NCBI GenBank assembly: GCA_028565635.1
Contig: JAOXYB010054700.1
Coordinates: 1 to 11,287, forward strand
Origin: Phoronis ovalis
Lineage: Eukaryota; Phoronida; Phoronidae
Length of the DNA: 11,287 bases
Direction: 5' to 3'
Part shown: one piece after another, positions 6,801-11,287 of the stretch
How the letters are laid out: each line of letters opens with the position of its first letter
Position numbering within the stretch: position 1 is the stretch's first letter
The notes under the pieces: generated by a model
What the model was told of the DNA's origin: nothing
What the model saw: the letters and a program-made list of their open reading frames with translations, nothing else
Databases searched by the model: none
Translations under genes and position numbers: made by a program

Positions 6801-8950
6801 CCACTATCCACATTGACAAAATAGTGTTTGTTAGAAGGAAACAGAGCCAGTTCAACTATGCATGGAATCTGCTCCGTTTCAAGAAGGGCTGGTTCTGCAG
6901 CACAATCAGGCCCTGTAGAGTCGGGTAGCTGACACCAATTCAAAGGATCAAACCAGCTCTTTGTTTCATTACGGATAAATTGTACTTCTGAAAAAATTAG
7001 CACATCATATACTGCATTTTGTGGTAACTACTTTCAAATAAAAGAAAATCAATTTATCACGAAACAGTTAACATTAATCCATTTTGTGAGCTAAGCACCT
7101 ATTTTGCGAGTCGAGATCCCTTTAGCAACCACTTTCAAAACTTCACTATTCAGGTGCCAATTATGGTTATTCTAGTCTGTTATGCAAGAAGATCATTGTA
7201 AAAGACAGGAGTTAAGCTTAGGCTTTAAAAGAGAAATCTCACAATGAAAATATGTCTTACCAGAACCTTGATCACTGCAACCAGGAGTTGGATCAGGGGC
7301 ATCACTAAATGCTAACATCACATTGTTACCCAAGACAATTTGACCAGTTAATGGTAAAATCTGTAAGAAAACAATTACCATGGTAATATCATGTTTGTTT
7401 CTTTTCCTTTGCTCTGAAACATTGTGTACTATAAATAGTATGCTGCATTAAGTGTATCTTTAGGCAGGCACACTTCATTATTTTTGATTGACCCAGTTCA
7501 TATGTGGATACTAAAACTACCTTTACAAGATCTATTTTTCACTTACTACCAATTTCAGTTAATTTTTTTTTTTTAAATTAAACTGCTGTAAAATATTTTT
7601 GTTTTCCAAATCAACTGCTTGAGTGCTTGGTCATAAAATAATTGAGTCATAAAACACTTGACTTACTTTATAATTGAATGAATATGAATTAATGTTTTTA
7701 ACGCTCTAACAAAGCATACTCTTATCAGTCAGGTTACTAGTCACCACACAAGCAATGTTTCCTCAAGTATATCACAATCCAGTCAGTGTATATGCCAAAT
7801 TTCTTTATATTGCTTAAAGATAGGGTAACCAATTTATGATGAACAGGGTTCTGAATTGAAAGAAAATGGTTGACAGAGGAACTTTATGCAAGAGAGAAAT
7901 GCATGCGAAGTATGACAAAAATAAAGCACCCCTGCCATGTGTGGAAAACCTTATTGCGTAGTAACCACTCAATCATACCAGTTCTTTTATAGTGGAGTTG
8001 CTCTGCATATAAACTGTATCAGGTAGTCTAACAACATCATTTGAGCATGGGAGTCGCTTCAGGTTCCAATTTGCAGGATTGTCAAAGTTAAGACTAGGCA
8101 ACCACTTCTTTGTCACTGCATTCACTTGGCATCCTAAAATACATTTATTATTTATCAAGTATAACTATAAATCTCCCAAAGGGGTATACCCAGAGTTAGT
8201 TTGGGGTTAGTTGTAGTAGCCGCAATGTTACCTGACGCAGGAGAGGATACAGTTAAGGTTAAAATTTATCCCCCTCCCAGCCTCCCGGGCATCTTTACTT
8301 TTGTAATTATTAATTTTTTTAGTAGTTGCTCAGGAAATGTTTGCATAAAATTCTAATAACTAAGTAACACACAGTAAAACATAATATTGATACAAGGTGG
8401 TTCCTATATTATGTGTCGAAGTGCAGGGCAAAGAAAATCATGGCCGTCACTGATTGTGGGGGAGACGTGAAATGTCTTCTTTTTTTTTTGTTTGTCAACA
8501 ATATTTTCTGGCAGCACGGAGACGTTTCACCAACCTTTTTTGGATTACTAAACACCACAAACGCACCCCCCCCTTTTGAAAAAGTGTCTGACGGGCGTGA
8601 AAATACACTTTAGAGCAGAATAGTTATATTAGTCCCAGAAAAAAAACAAATCAGCAAGTGGGTGCAACCTCAAATTAAATAAATCAGAGATCAGTGTCAC
8701 AATTACACGCTTTCAAAGTTTTCCGCAGATACAACAAAAGCCACAGTATCGTTAAGACTAGTTTGCTCACGGTTGAGTAGAAAAGACCTATGTTTCAAAA
8801 GCTTGTACGACTTGTACTTTAGTTTTATTAACAGTTAAAGTTGCAGACTTTGCAGCCACTCGTCAATTCAAGACTAAATGTTATCTACTTTAAAAGTGTA
8901 TATTACTTACCCGATAAGATACAAATTATCACAATTATTTCAAGTATCAT
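753..8950 (-). CDS. AMN: Amnionless-type cubilin co-receptor, complete 12-exon gene
   Basis: Type I membrane protein of the amnionless family. In other animals amnionless escorts cubilin to the surface and drives its endocytosis (cubam complex). Coding exons in transcript order: 8950-8911, 8133-7979, 7360-7261, 6987-6761, 5624-5463, 5298-5202, 4698-4613, 4306-4174, 3599-3552, 2390-2294, 1296-1143, 890-753. They sum to 1437 nt, 478 residues plus TAG; human AMN is about 453. All introns are GT...AG and all phases join without a break. Seen in the protein: signal peptide 1-14 or 1-19; amnionless N-terminal domain about 20-210 with NFDNPANW near its start; VWFC-like cysteines at 214, 220, 222, 234, 241, 246, 256, 257 and 260; membrane helix about 357-379 followed by YRRR; FDNPMY at 422-427 and FSNPVY at 462-467. 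Sequons at N59, N105 and N163 may be glycosylated. Family assignment is strong; cubilin partnership is inferred from the family. Confidence 0.93.
1143..1296 (-). CDS. AMN: AMN exon 11: cytoplasmic tail with first FxNPxY
   Basis: 154 nt, completing Arg382 and running to residue 433. Carries LRGFDNPMYD, a clathrin-adaptor signal of the FxNPxY type at 422-427, equivalent to the first FxNPxF of vertebrate amnionless, which is known to bind ARH and Dab2 PTB domains. Acceptor CTTTAG, donor AAG|GTAAGT. Confidence 0.94.
1297..2293 (-). other. AMN intron 10
   Basis: Intron of 997 bp between the membrane exon and the first tail exon. AT-rich with no exon-like segment or clear repeat. A plus-strand open frame at 1943-2173 has no family resemblance. 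Confidence 0.8.
2294..2390 (-). CDS. AMN: AMN exon 10: transmembrane helix
   Basis: 97 nt, completing residue 350 and ending two bases into codon 382. GRLDAGGISG leads into a continuous hydrophobic run IVIAATVLLLLMVVLAFYVY and a basic stop-transfer RRR, giving a type I topology with the C-terminus in the cytosol. Acceptor TTTGCAG, donor AAG|GTAAGA. Confidence 0.94.
2606..2655. repeat. Short inverted repeat (10-bp arms)
   Basis: TATCCTTGTC at 2606-2615 is the exact reverse complement of GACAAGGATA at 2646-2655, with a 30-nt loop. Could form a hairpin; may be chance. Confidence 0.5.
2787..2844. repeat. 29-bp tandem duplication
   Basis: Two adjacent copies (2787-2815 and 2816-2844) of a GTGGTGGCGGAGTGG... 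unit that differ at one base (A/T near the end of the unit). The G-rich unit contrasts with the AT-rich intron around it. Confidence 0.9.
3552..3599 (-). CDS. AMN: AMN exon 9: 48-nt stalk exon
   Basis: Adds 16 residues (334-349, VSEQNNVAPTAPPAQK) in phases 1-1. The segment is rich in Pro, Ala, Asn and Gln, like a flexible juxtamembrane stalk. Acceptor CTGACAG, donor AAAG|GTATGT. Because the exon is symmetric, skipping it would keep the reading frame. Confidence 0.82.
3600..4173 (-). other. AMN intron 8
   Basis: 574 bp. Its middle (about 3720-3950) is unlike the other introns: T-rich runs, repeated GGCAAC words, GCGAGCAYTG repeats and a GGGGG/CCCCC mini-hairpin near 3943-3955. It looks like old degenerate repeat sequence. 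Open frames through it have no family resemblance. Confidence 0.75.
3726..3912. repeat. Degenerate GCGAGCAYTG repeats
   Basis: Three related words: 3727-3740, 3757-3770 (exactly 30 bp apart) and 3899-3912. The 24-mers at 3747-3770 and 3889-3912 match at 21 positions. GGCAAC recurs between them. Confidence 0.7.
4174..4306 (-). CDS. AMN: AMN exon 8
   Basis: 133 nt, residues 290-333 plus one base. Reads VIYIDVKAIVSKTYQDKIQI and then an acidic DYKDGDD and a helix-like MAYALKQQLEE. This matches the membrane-proximal ectodomain of amnionless (IQVVLV-type strand and a helix before the stalk). Acceptor TTATAG, donor AAG|GTATTG. Confidence 0.9.
4307..4612 (-). other. AMN intron 7
   Basis: 306 bp, AT-rich. 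No coding sequence or repeat that I can support. Confidence 0.8.
4613..4698 (-). CDS. AMN: AMN exon 7
   Basis: 86 nt, residues 261-289. Reads AMFVLEYGHAFRLDTLNA and on to LTK. This corresponds to the vertebrate segment just after the VWFC module (VVLLTHGPAFDLERY-like). Acceptor TTGTAG, donor AAG|GTACAT. Short and in no long open frame; called from phase fit and similarity. Confidence 0.88.
4699..5201 (-). other. AMN intron 6
   Basis: 503 bp. The only structure noted is three near-tandem CTTGAAAC words at 5113-5139. An open frame on the minus strand here runs through intron sequence into exon 6 and is not a separate gene. Confidence 0.8.
5113..5139. repeat. Three near-tandem CTTGAAAC words
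   Basis: Copies start at 5113, 5122 and 5132 (spacing 9 and 10 bp). A short local duplication or regulatory cluster; meaning unknown. Confidence 0.6.
5202..5298 (-). CDS. AMN: AMN exon 6: VWFC-like cysteine module
   Basis: 97 nt, residues 229-260 plus one base. Contains C234, C241, C246 and the closing CCDKC (256, 257, 260), the hallmark CC..C end of a VWFC-type domain, as in vertebrate amnionless. Acceptor CTTTCAG, donor TGTG|GTATGT. Confidence 0.95.
5463..5624 (-). CDS. AMN: AMN exon 5: end of N-terminal domain, first VWFC cysteines
   Basis: 162 nt, 54 codons, phase 0 at both ends, residues 175-228. Reads SYTSTSAFVDFL, then a linker, then CLDKSGCMCGN, which matches the CADPSGCVCGN block opening the cysteine-rich module of amnionless. 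Acceptor TTTCAG, donor CCA|GTAAGT. It is part of no long open frame, so it is easily missed. Confidence 0.93.
5625..6760 (-). other. AMN intron 4
   Basis: 1136 bp. It separates residues 174 and 175; the flanking protein joins without a gap relative to the family, so no missing exon is suspected. It contains the X-box-like palindrome at 6504-6517. Confidence 0.8.
6492..6528. promoter_or_regulatory. X-box/RFX-like perfect palindrome inside a larger inverted repeat
   Basis: GTTGCCATGGCAAC at 6504-6517 is a perfect 14-bp palindrome that fits the RFX X-box consensus (two half-sites around AT). It is nested between TGTTAAAA (6492-6499) and its reverse complement TTTTAACA (6521-6528). Intronic, about 2.4 kb into the transcription unit. 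RFX binding is inferred from the motif alone. Confidence 0.5.
6761..6987 (-). CDS. AMN: AMN exon 4: core of the amnionless domain
   Basis: 227 nt, residues 99-174, the largest coding exon. Contains SWFDPLNW, cysteines 117, 127 and 141, the IPC..VELALFPSN block that corresponds to the VPC..DVFFPP block of vertebrate AMN, and GLNISVGKINFAGT. Sequons at N105 and N163. Acceptor TTTTCAG, donor ACG|GTAGGT, ending in phase 0. Confidence 0.95.
7261..7360 (-). CDS. AMN: AMN exon 3
   Basis: 100 nt, residues 66-98 plus one base. Reads ILPLTGQIVLGNNVMLAF, then a short acidic/Pro stretch and a Cys at 93, matching the LPLDGELVL-like strand region of vertebrate amnionless. Acceptor TTACAG, donor CTG|GTAAGA. 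The paralogue exon at 11072-11171 is the same length and phase. Confidence 0.94.
7361..7978 (-). other. AMN intron 2
   Basis: 618 bp. A 14-bp perfect palindrome lies at 7374-7387, next to the exon 3 acceptor. A T/A-rich run is at about 7562-7580. No coding sequence supported. Confidence 0.8.
7374..7387. repeat. ATTACCATGGTAAT palindrome
   Basis: Perfect 14-bp palindrome centred on CCATGG, ending 11-12 nt from the intron 2 acceptor AG. It resembles a weak X-box; it may be chance. Confidence 0.4.
7979..8133 (-). CDS. AMN: AMN exon 2: start of mature N-terminal domain
   Basis: 155 nt, residues 14-65. Acceptor TTTTAG precedes it and donor CTG|GTATGA follows. Contains KKWLPSLNFDNPANW and RLPCSNDVV, the most recognisable amnionless block (W/F..NTNFD..NW, then PC, then a run ending just before the next intron). 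The paralogue exon at 10534-10697 aligns with it throughout and has the same start phase (2 leftover bases) and end phase (0). Sequon N59-S-T. Confidence 0.95.
8134..8910 (-). other. AMN intron 1
   Basis: 777 bp between the signal-peptide exon and exon 2. Contains a GGGTATACCC palindrome near 8183-8192, a C-rich stretch near 8270-8290 and T and C homopolymers near 8480 and 8566. An open frame at 8413-8613 (+) has no family resemblance. Confidence 0.75.
8911..8950 (-). CDS. AMN: AMN exon 1: signal peptide
   Basis: Encodes MILEIIVIICILS plus the first base of a Gly codon. The exon ends at a strong donor (GG|GTAAGT) in phase 1, exactly what exon 2 needs. The ATG is the first in-frame methionine after an in-frame TGA at 8998-8996, which supports this start. 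The hydrophobic core LEIIVIICIL is a typical short signal-peptide h-region; cleavage is likely after Gly14 or Ala19. It was found by splice logic and signal-peptide character, since 40 nt is too short for homology alone. Confidence 0.82.
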
Positions 8951-9031
8951 TATACCACTTTTGTATAACAGTCCAAATGCAACTTGCTGTAATTTTCAAC
9001 ACAGATTTAGAATCAGTTTCAAAGGACTTTG

Positions 9032-9039
9032 GCCGCCAT
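9032..9039. promoter_or_regulatory. YY1-like motif GCCGCCAT
   Basis: Reverse complement ATGGCGGC, about 82-89 bp upstream of the minus-gene ATG. YY1 sites of this form typically lie at or just after transcription starts in animals. It would mark the AMN 5' UTR; motif only. Confidence 0.35.
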
Positions 9040-9412
9040 GAAAGGGAAAGGGGGTGTATTACAACCGCTTCACGGAGAATGTAGAATTCGCTTTGAAGCA
9101 TAGTTCCAAATTTCCGTCTTAATTTAAATAAAAACAATGAAACTACCAACAAAATTTATTCAAACACTAGGTTCAAATCAGTATTTGCTTGATCACGAAA
9201 GTTTTGGAATAGTTTGAAGAAACTAATAAGCGCGTGGCAACTTGTTTGTTCTTGGATTAGCGTCGTAATACATGTATGAAGAACAAAGTAGTACGAACAA
9301 AAGTGCCAAATGTAAGTGCACATGTACCCGAACGCGGACCCGAATGACAGTAGCTAAAACTTCCACGGGAAACTTTCCTGGATAAAAATTGCTAGTTTTG
9401 CTGCAAAAGCAA

Positions 9413-9417
9413 CCAAT
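9413..9417 (+). promoter_or_regulatory. CCAAT box candidate
   Basis: AACCAATCAC fits the NF-Y core. It lies roughly 460 bp from the minus ATG and 825 bp from the plus ATG, farther than usual from either start. Weak. Confidence 0.2.
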
Positions 9418-9612
9418 CACGATTTTTTTGAAAAATACAGAAATACGGTATGTTCCAAATGTTTTTCTGTTAGCATATCTTAAAATAAAATTACTTTTGT
9501 ACCTTTTTTGCTATGAAAAACAAAGTAGCACCGGATCACCAGAGCTGGCACAAATATATAAAGCTAGGAAGTAAGGACTTTTAACCAGGAGAATGGGAAT
9601 TCCTAAAAATTC

Positions 9613-9646
9613 AGTTATTTTATATATATAGTTATTTTATACATAT
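9613..9646. repeat. 17-bp AT-rich tandem duplication
   Basis: Copies at 9613-9629 and 9630-9646 (AGTTATTTTATAYATAT) differ at one base. A small local duplication in the divergent spacer. Confidence 0.75.
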
Positions 9647-10110
9647 ATGTATTTTTGTTTTACACATGCTGAGAAAAACGCATTCACCTGAACACAAGGA
9701 ATCCGACCAGATCTCAGGATCGGGACAAACCCATTTTTGTATGCCAGTTAGATTTACAAAATACTGACAACCGAGATAGAACTCGTGTTTTACAACCTCC
9801 TCAACACGCTCTTAAGCATGTAGGCATGTAGGTTTTGTACAAGGGGAATTTCAGCTATTACTGAATATGAGCAGTCCAGGAGTCATTTTAATGGGGTGCC
9901 GATGGGCGGGATCTGATGTAACTTCGGCTAAATCAATAAAATTATCATGTTTTTTTATTATTTAAAAACAGTCAATATAAAGTTGAACAGTCTAGAGATT
10001 TTTTGCAAAGGTTTGTAGCAATTATTCGATTCGTTACTGGCTTAAGAAGTAAGATCCCCGGGATAACAGCCAAGGTATTTGCGGAATTTGGATTGTAAAT
10101 ATATTGCTTT

Positions 10111-10118
10111 TTCCGGAA
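10111..10118. promoter_or_regulatory. TTCCGGAA palindrome (ETS-type cores)
   Basis: GGAA core on both strands, about 125 bp upstream of the plus-gene ATG. Position suits a proximal promoter or 5' UTR element; motif evidence only. Confidence 0.25.
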
Positions 10119-10185
10119 CGATTTAAATCTGCCGTGTAGGTTACGATTAGGAGCTAGGAGGCGTATATCCATTTAGAGTTGGTTC

Positions 10186-10242
10186 ATGAAACGAAAACAG
10201 ATTTTACAATTATTAAAGCATTCTATTTCTGGAGAAGAATAA
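10186..10242 (+). other. Upstream ORF of 18 codons overlapping the paralogue start (TAATG)
   Basis: ATG at 10186 opens MKRKQILQLLKHSISGEE and stops at TAA 10240-10242, whose last A is the first base of the main ATG at 10242. If the transcript starts upstream of 10186, this uORF could limit or couple translation of the paralogue. The transcription start is not known from sequence. Confidence 0.4.
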
Positions 10243-10299
10243 TGAATCGTTTTATGCGAGGGAAAGTAGTGCTTTTATTCGTTTTGTTAACATTGCAAG
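10242..10299 (+). CDS. Paralogue exon 1: signal peptide
   Basis: 58 nt, 19 codons plus one base: MNRFMRGKVVLLFVLLTLQ. An n-region with Arg and Lys is followed by a VVLLFVLLTL core; cleavage is probable near LSEA|VYK, encoded by exon 2. Donor CAAG|GTAAGA. Met5 is an alternative start. A small upstream ORF ends on the first base of this ATG. Confidence 0.85.
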
Positions 10300-11171
10300 G
10301 TAAGATTTTTTAGGATAAGCAGTACAATTTTACACTGCTCAAAACTTGGTCGACTGCTTTTGTATTGTAGAAATTTAACTGAGACGAGCATTTTCAATTA
10401 AATCAAGAAAAAAAACGTTTTTAAATCTACTAGTGTGTGATTACATGTTACATAATAAAAACAGGAAATGCATAGAATTGACGATTGCTTGCGTTAAATT
10501 TTAATATTTTCTTAAAATTTTTTTTAATTTCAGAACTTTCTGAAGCAGTTTATAAAAGATTTGCGCGCAATACCAACTTTGATAACACCGATAACTGGAA
10601 TGAAGGAGTTCGATTACCATGTCCAAATGAACCTATTGATTTTCCAGAATCATGTCCAGTTGTACTAATAAAGCAAGATTACGGCATAAAGGAAATGGTA
10701 AAATATATGACGTTTTAACAGTTTTTTTTTTATTGAATAAATAGATCAAATCCAAGTCCAAGAAATGTATAATATCAAGCCGTATTGTCATCATCCTCGT
10801 GAAATGTTCACGGCCGAATACGTGTTTGTATTTGAAATTGGACTTTTGATGCGTTCAAGTGCAGAGATTTAATTAAATAAAAAGTATAAGTTTTGAAAAA
10901 TCCGAGTTTGTATGACATAGGATGCTAGATAGGGTTTATAAAAGCAATCTTAAAAATATAATTTTAAACGTTTAACGCTTATACGCTGTAATTATACGCA
11001 GGCACTCAGCGTATGAATTTTATATTTAATATTAATTAAACAATCGGACACTATATTTACATTATTTGTAGAGACTTCCAGCTAATGGTATGATTTTGTT
11101 AGATTCAGATATCGAGTTGACATTTAACGATAATCCCGTCACCGAAGGCACAAGTTGTAAATTTGCCAGAG
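10242..11171 (+). CDS. Second amnionless paralogue, 5' part (exons 1-3; continues past window)
   Basis: Coding exons 10242-10299, 10534-10697 and 11072-11171 give the first 107 residues plus one base. The rest lies beyond the right edge, so the call is partial. The protein starts MNRFMRGKVVLLFVLLTLQ (signal peptide) and continues LSEAVYKRFARNTNFDNTDNW, a clear amnionless N-terminus; the VYK..NTNFD block is even closer to the vertebrate form than that of its neighbour. Intron phases (1, 0, 1) are the same as in the divergent minus-strand gene. Role by family: membrane anchor of a cubilin-type receptor. Whether this copy keeps the transmembrane helix and NPxY tail cannot be seen. Confidence 0.9.
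10534..10697 (+). CDS. Paralogue exon 2: start of amnionless domain
   Basis: 164 nt. Preceded by a T-rich tract and TTTCAG; ends ATG|GTAAAA. Reads VYKRFARNTNFDNTDNWNE, then RLPCPNEPIDFPESCP and on to GIKEM. It aligns along its length with minus-gene exon 2 (KW..SLNFDNPANW, RLPC, IKEL). It has one more cysteine (ESCP) than the neighbour. Confidence 0.95.
10698..11071 (+). other. Paralogue intron 2
   Basis: 374 bp, AT-rich, with a polypyrimidine-poor but acceptable TTTGTAG acceptor. No other feature seen. Intron 1 of the same gene (10300-10533) is likewise empty. Confidence 0.8.
11072..11171 (+). CDS. Paralogue exon 3
   Basis: 100 nt. Reads RLPANGMILLDSDIELTFND and ends SCKFARG; the Cys near the end matches C93 of the neighbour. 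Acceptor TTTGTAG, donor AGAG|GTTAGT, phase 1. It lies in no long open frame and was identified by matching exon 3 of the divergent gene. Confidence 0.9.
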
Positions 11172-11211
11172 GTTAGTTTTATCTTAATTCGTTTTCTGTA
11201 GGTTATTTCAT

Positions 11212-11287
11212 AAGGGGCCGTCCATTAATTATGTCAACAAAATAGGGGGGGAGGGGGTTTGAAGAAGTTTGACAATTGTTGACATGG
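11212..11287. repeat. Edge of a probable dispersed repeat
   Basis: AAGGGGCCGTCCATTAATTA followed by a G-rich run and GTTTGACAATTGTTGACATG, in intron 3 of the paralogue. From recall, this GGGGCCGTCCATTAATTA-plus-G-run arrangement resembles the edge of a dispersed element found in many invertebrate genomes. It is cut by the window end, so the full unit and target duplications are not visible. Confidence 0.5.

Larger units (their letters stand above)
8951..10241. promoter_or_regulatory. Divergent intergenic region between the two amnionless genes
   Basis: About 1.29 kb between two start codons facing away from each other; it must contain the promoters and 5' UTRs of both. Seen: a YY1-like GCCGCCAT at 9032-9039 near the minus start, a CCAAT word at 9413-9417 in an AACCAATCA context, an AT-rich 17-bp tandem duplication at 9613-9646, and a TTCCGGAA (overlapping ETS-type cores) at 10111-10118 near the plus start. 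There is no convincing TATA box. No coding gene supported; upstream non-coding first exons cannot be excluded. Confidence 0.6.

Noticed and set aside
8413-8613. 66-codon plus-strand open frame
   Set aside because: Intron 1, crosses T and C homopolymers, no family resemblance.
9038-9103. 21-codon plus-strand ORF in strong Kozak context
   Set aside because: The GCCGCCATG is better explained as a YY1-like promoter motif of the minus gene; the peptide has no recognisable feature.
9160-9190. GGTTCAAATCA resembling a tRNA/SINE B box
   Set aside because: No A box or cloverleaf at the proper distance upstream.
9223-9420. Minus-strand open frame with LHLALLFVLLCSS, considered as an alternative AMN signal exon
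   Set aside because: No donor in the phase 1 needed to join exon 2. The ATG at 8950 has a strong donor in the right phase and follows an in-frame stop.
9972-10172. 66-codon minus-strand open frame in the divergent spacer
   Set aside because: No family match, sits in the promoter region of the plus gene, no splice-site support.

Overview
This is an intron-rich, AT-rich animal nuclear window. Every gene call rests on GT...AG exons with matching phases and on recognisable amnionless (AMN) protein sequence. The long introns, the compact amnionless family match and the cytoplasmic NPxY signals point to an invertebrate metazoan. A cnidarian-like or other marine invertebrate would fit, but the window alone cannot fix the species. 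There is no prokaryotic, CRISPR, phage or tRNA/rRNA content that I can support.

Layout. (1) Positions 1-752: sequence downstream of the minus-strand gene, holding its 3' UTR and probably old repeat material. (2) Positions 753-8950, minus strand: a complete amnionless-type gene, reconstructed as 12 coding exons totalling 1437 nt (478 residues plus stop). The protein has a short signal peptide, the amnionless N-terminal domain, a nine-cysteine VWFC-like module, a second ectodomain segment, one transmembrane helix and a tail with two FxNPxY endocytosis motifs. (3) Positions 8951-10241: a spacer of about 1.3 kb between two divergent start codons, presumably carrying both promoters. (4) Positions 10242-11287, plus strand: the first three coding exons of a second amnionless paralogue, whose remainder lies beyond the window.

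The two genes form a head-to-head (inverted) duplicate pair. Their first three exons share intron positions and phases (1, 0, 1), and exon 3 is exactly 100 nt in both, so they descend from one gene that already had these introns. Their proteins have diverged considerably, so the duplication is not recent, or one copy has evolved fast. By family knowledge, amnionless is the membrane anchor and trafficking subunit of the cubilin receptor (cubam), which internalises protein and vitamin ligands through clathrin adaptors that read NPxY/NPxF signals. Whether the two paralogues serve different cubilins, tissues or stages is inference.

Non-coding items worth a look are a perfect X-box/RFX-like palindrome in intron 4, a second CCATGG-centred palindrome beside exon 3, a small upstream ORF whose stop overlaps the start of the plus gene, a YY1-like site near the minus-gene start, and several short tandem or degenerate repeats in the introns. 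I found no undescribed molecular system. The novelty here is the divergent amnionless pair and its details.
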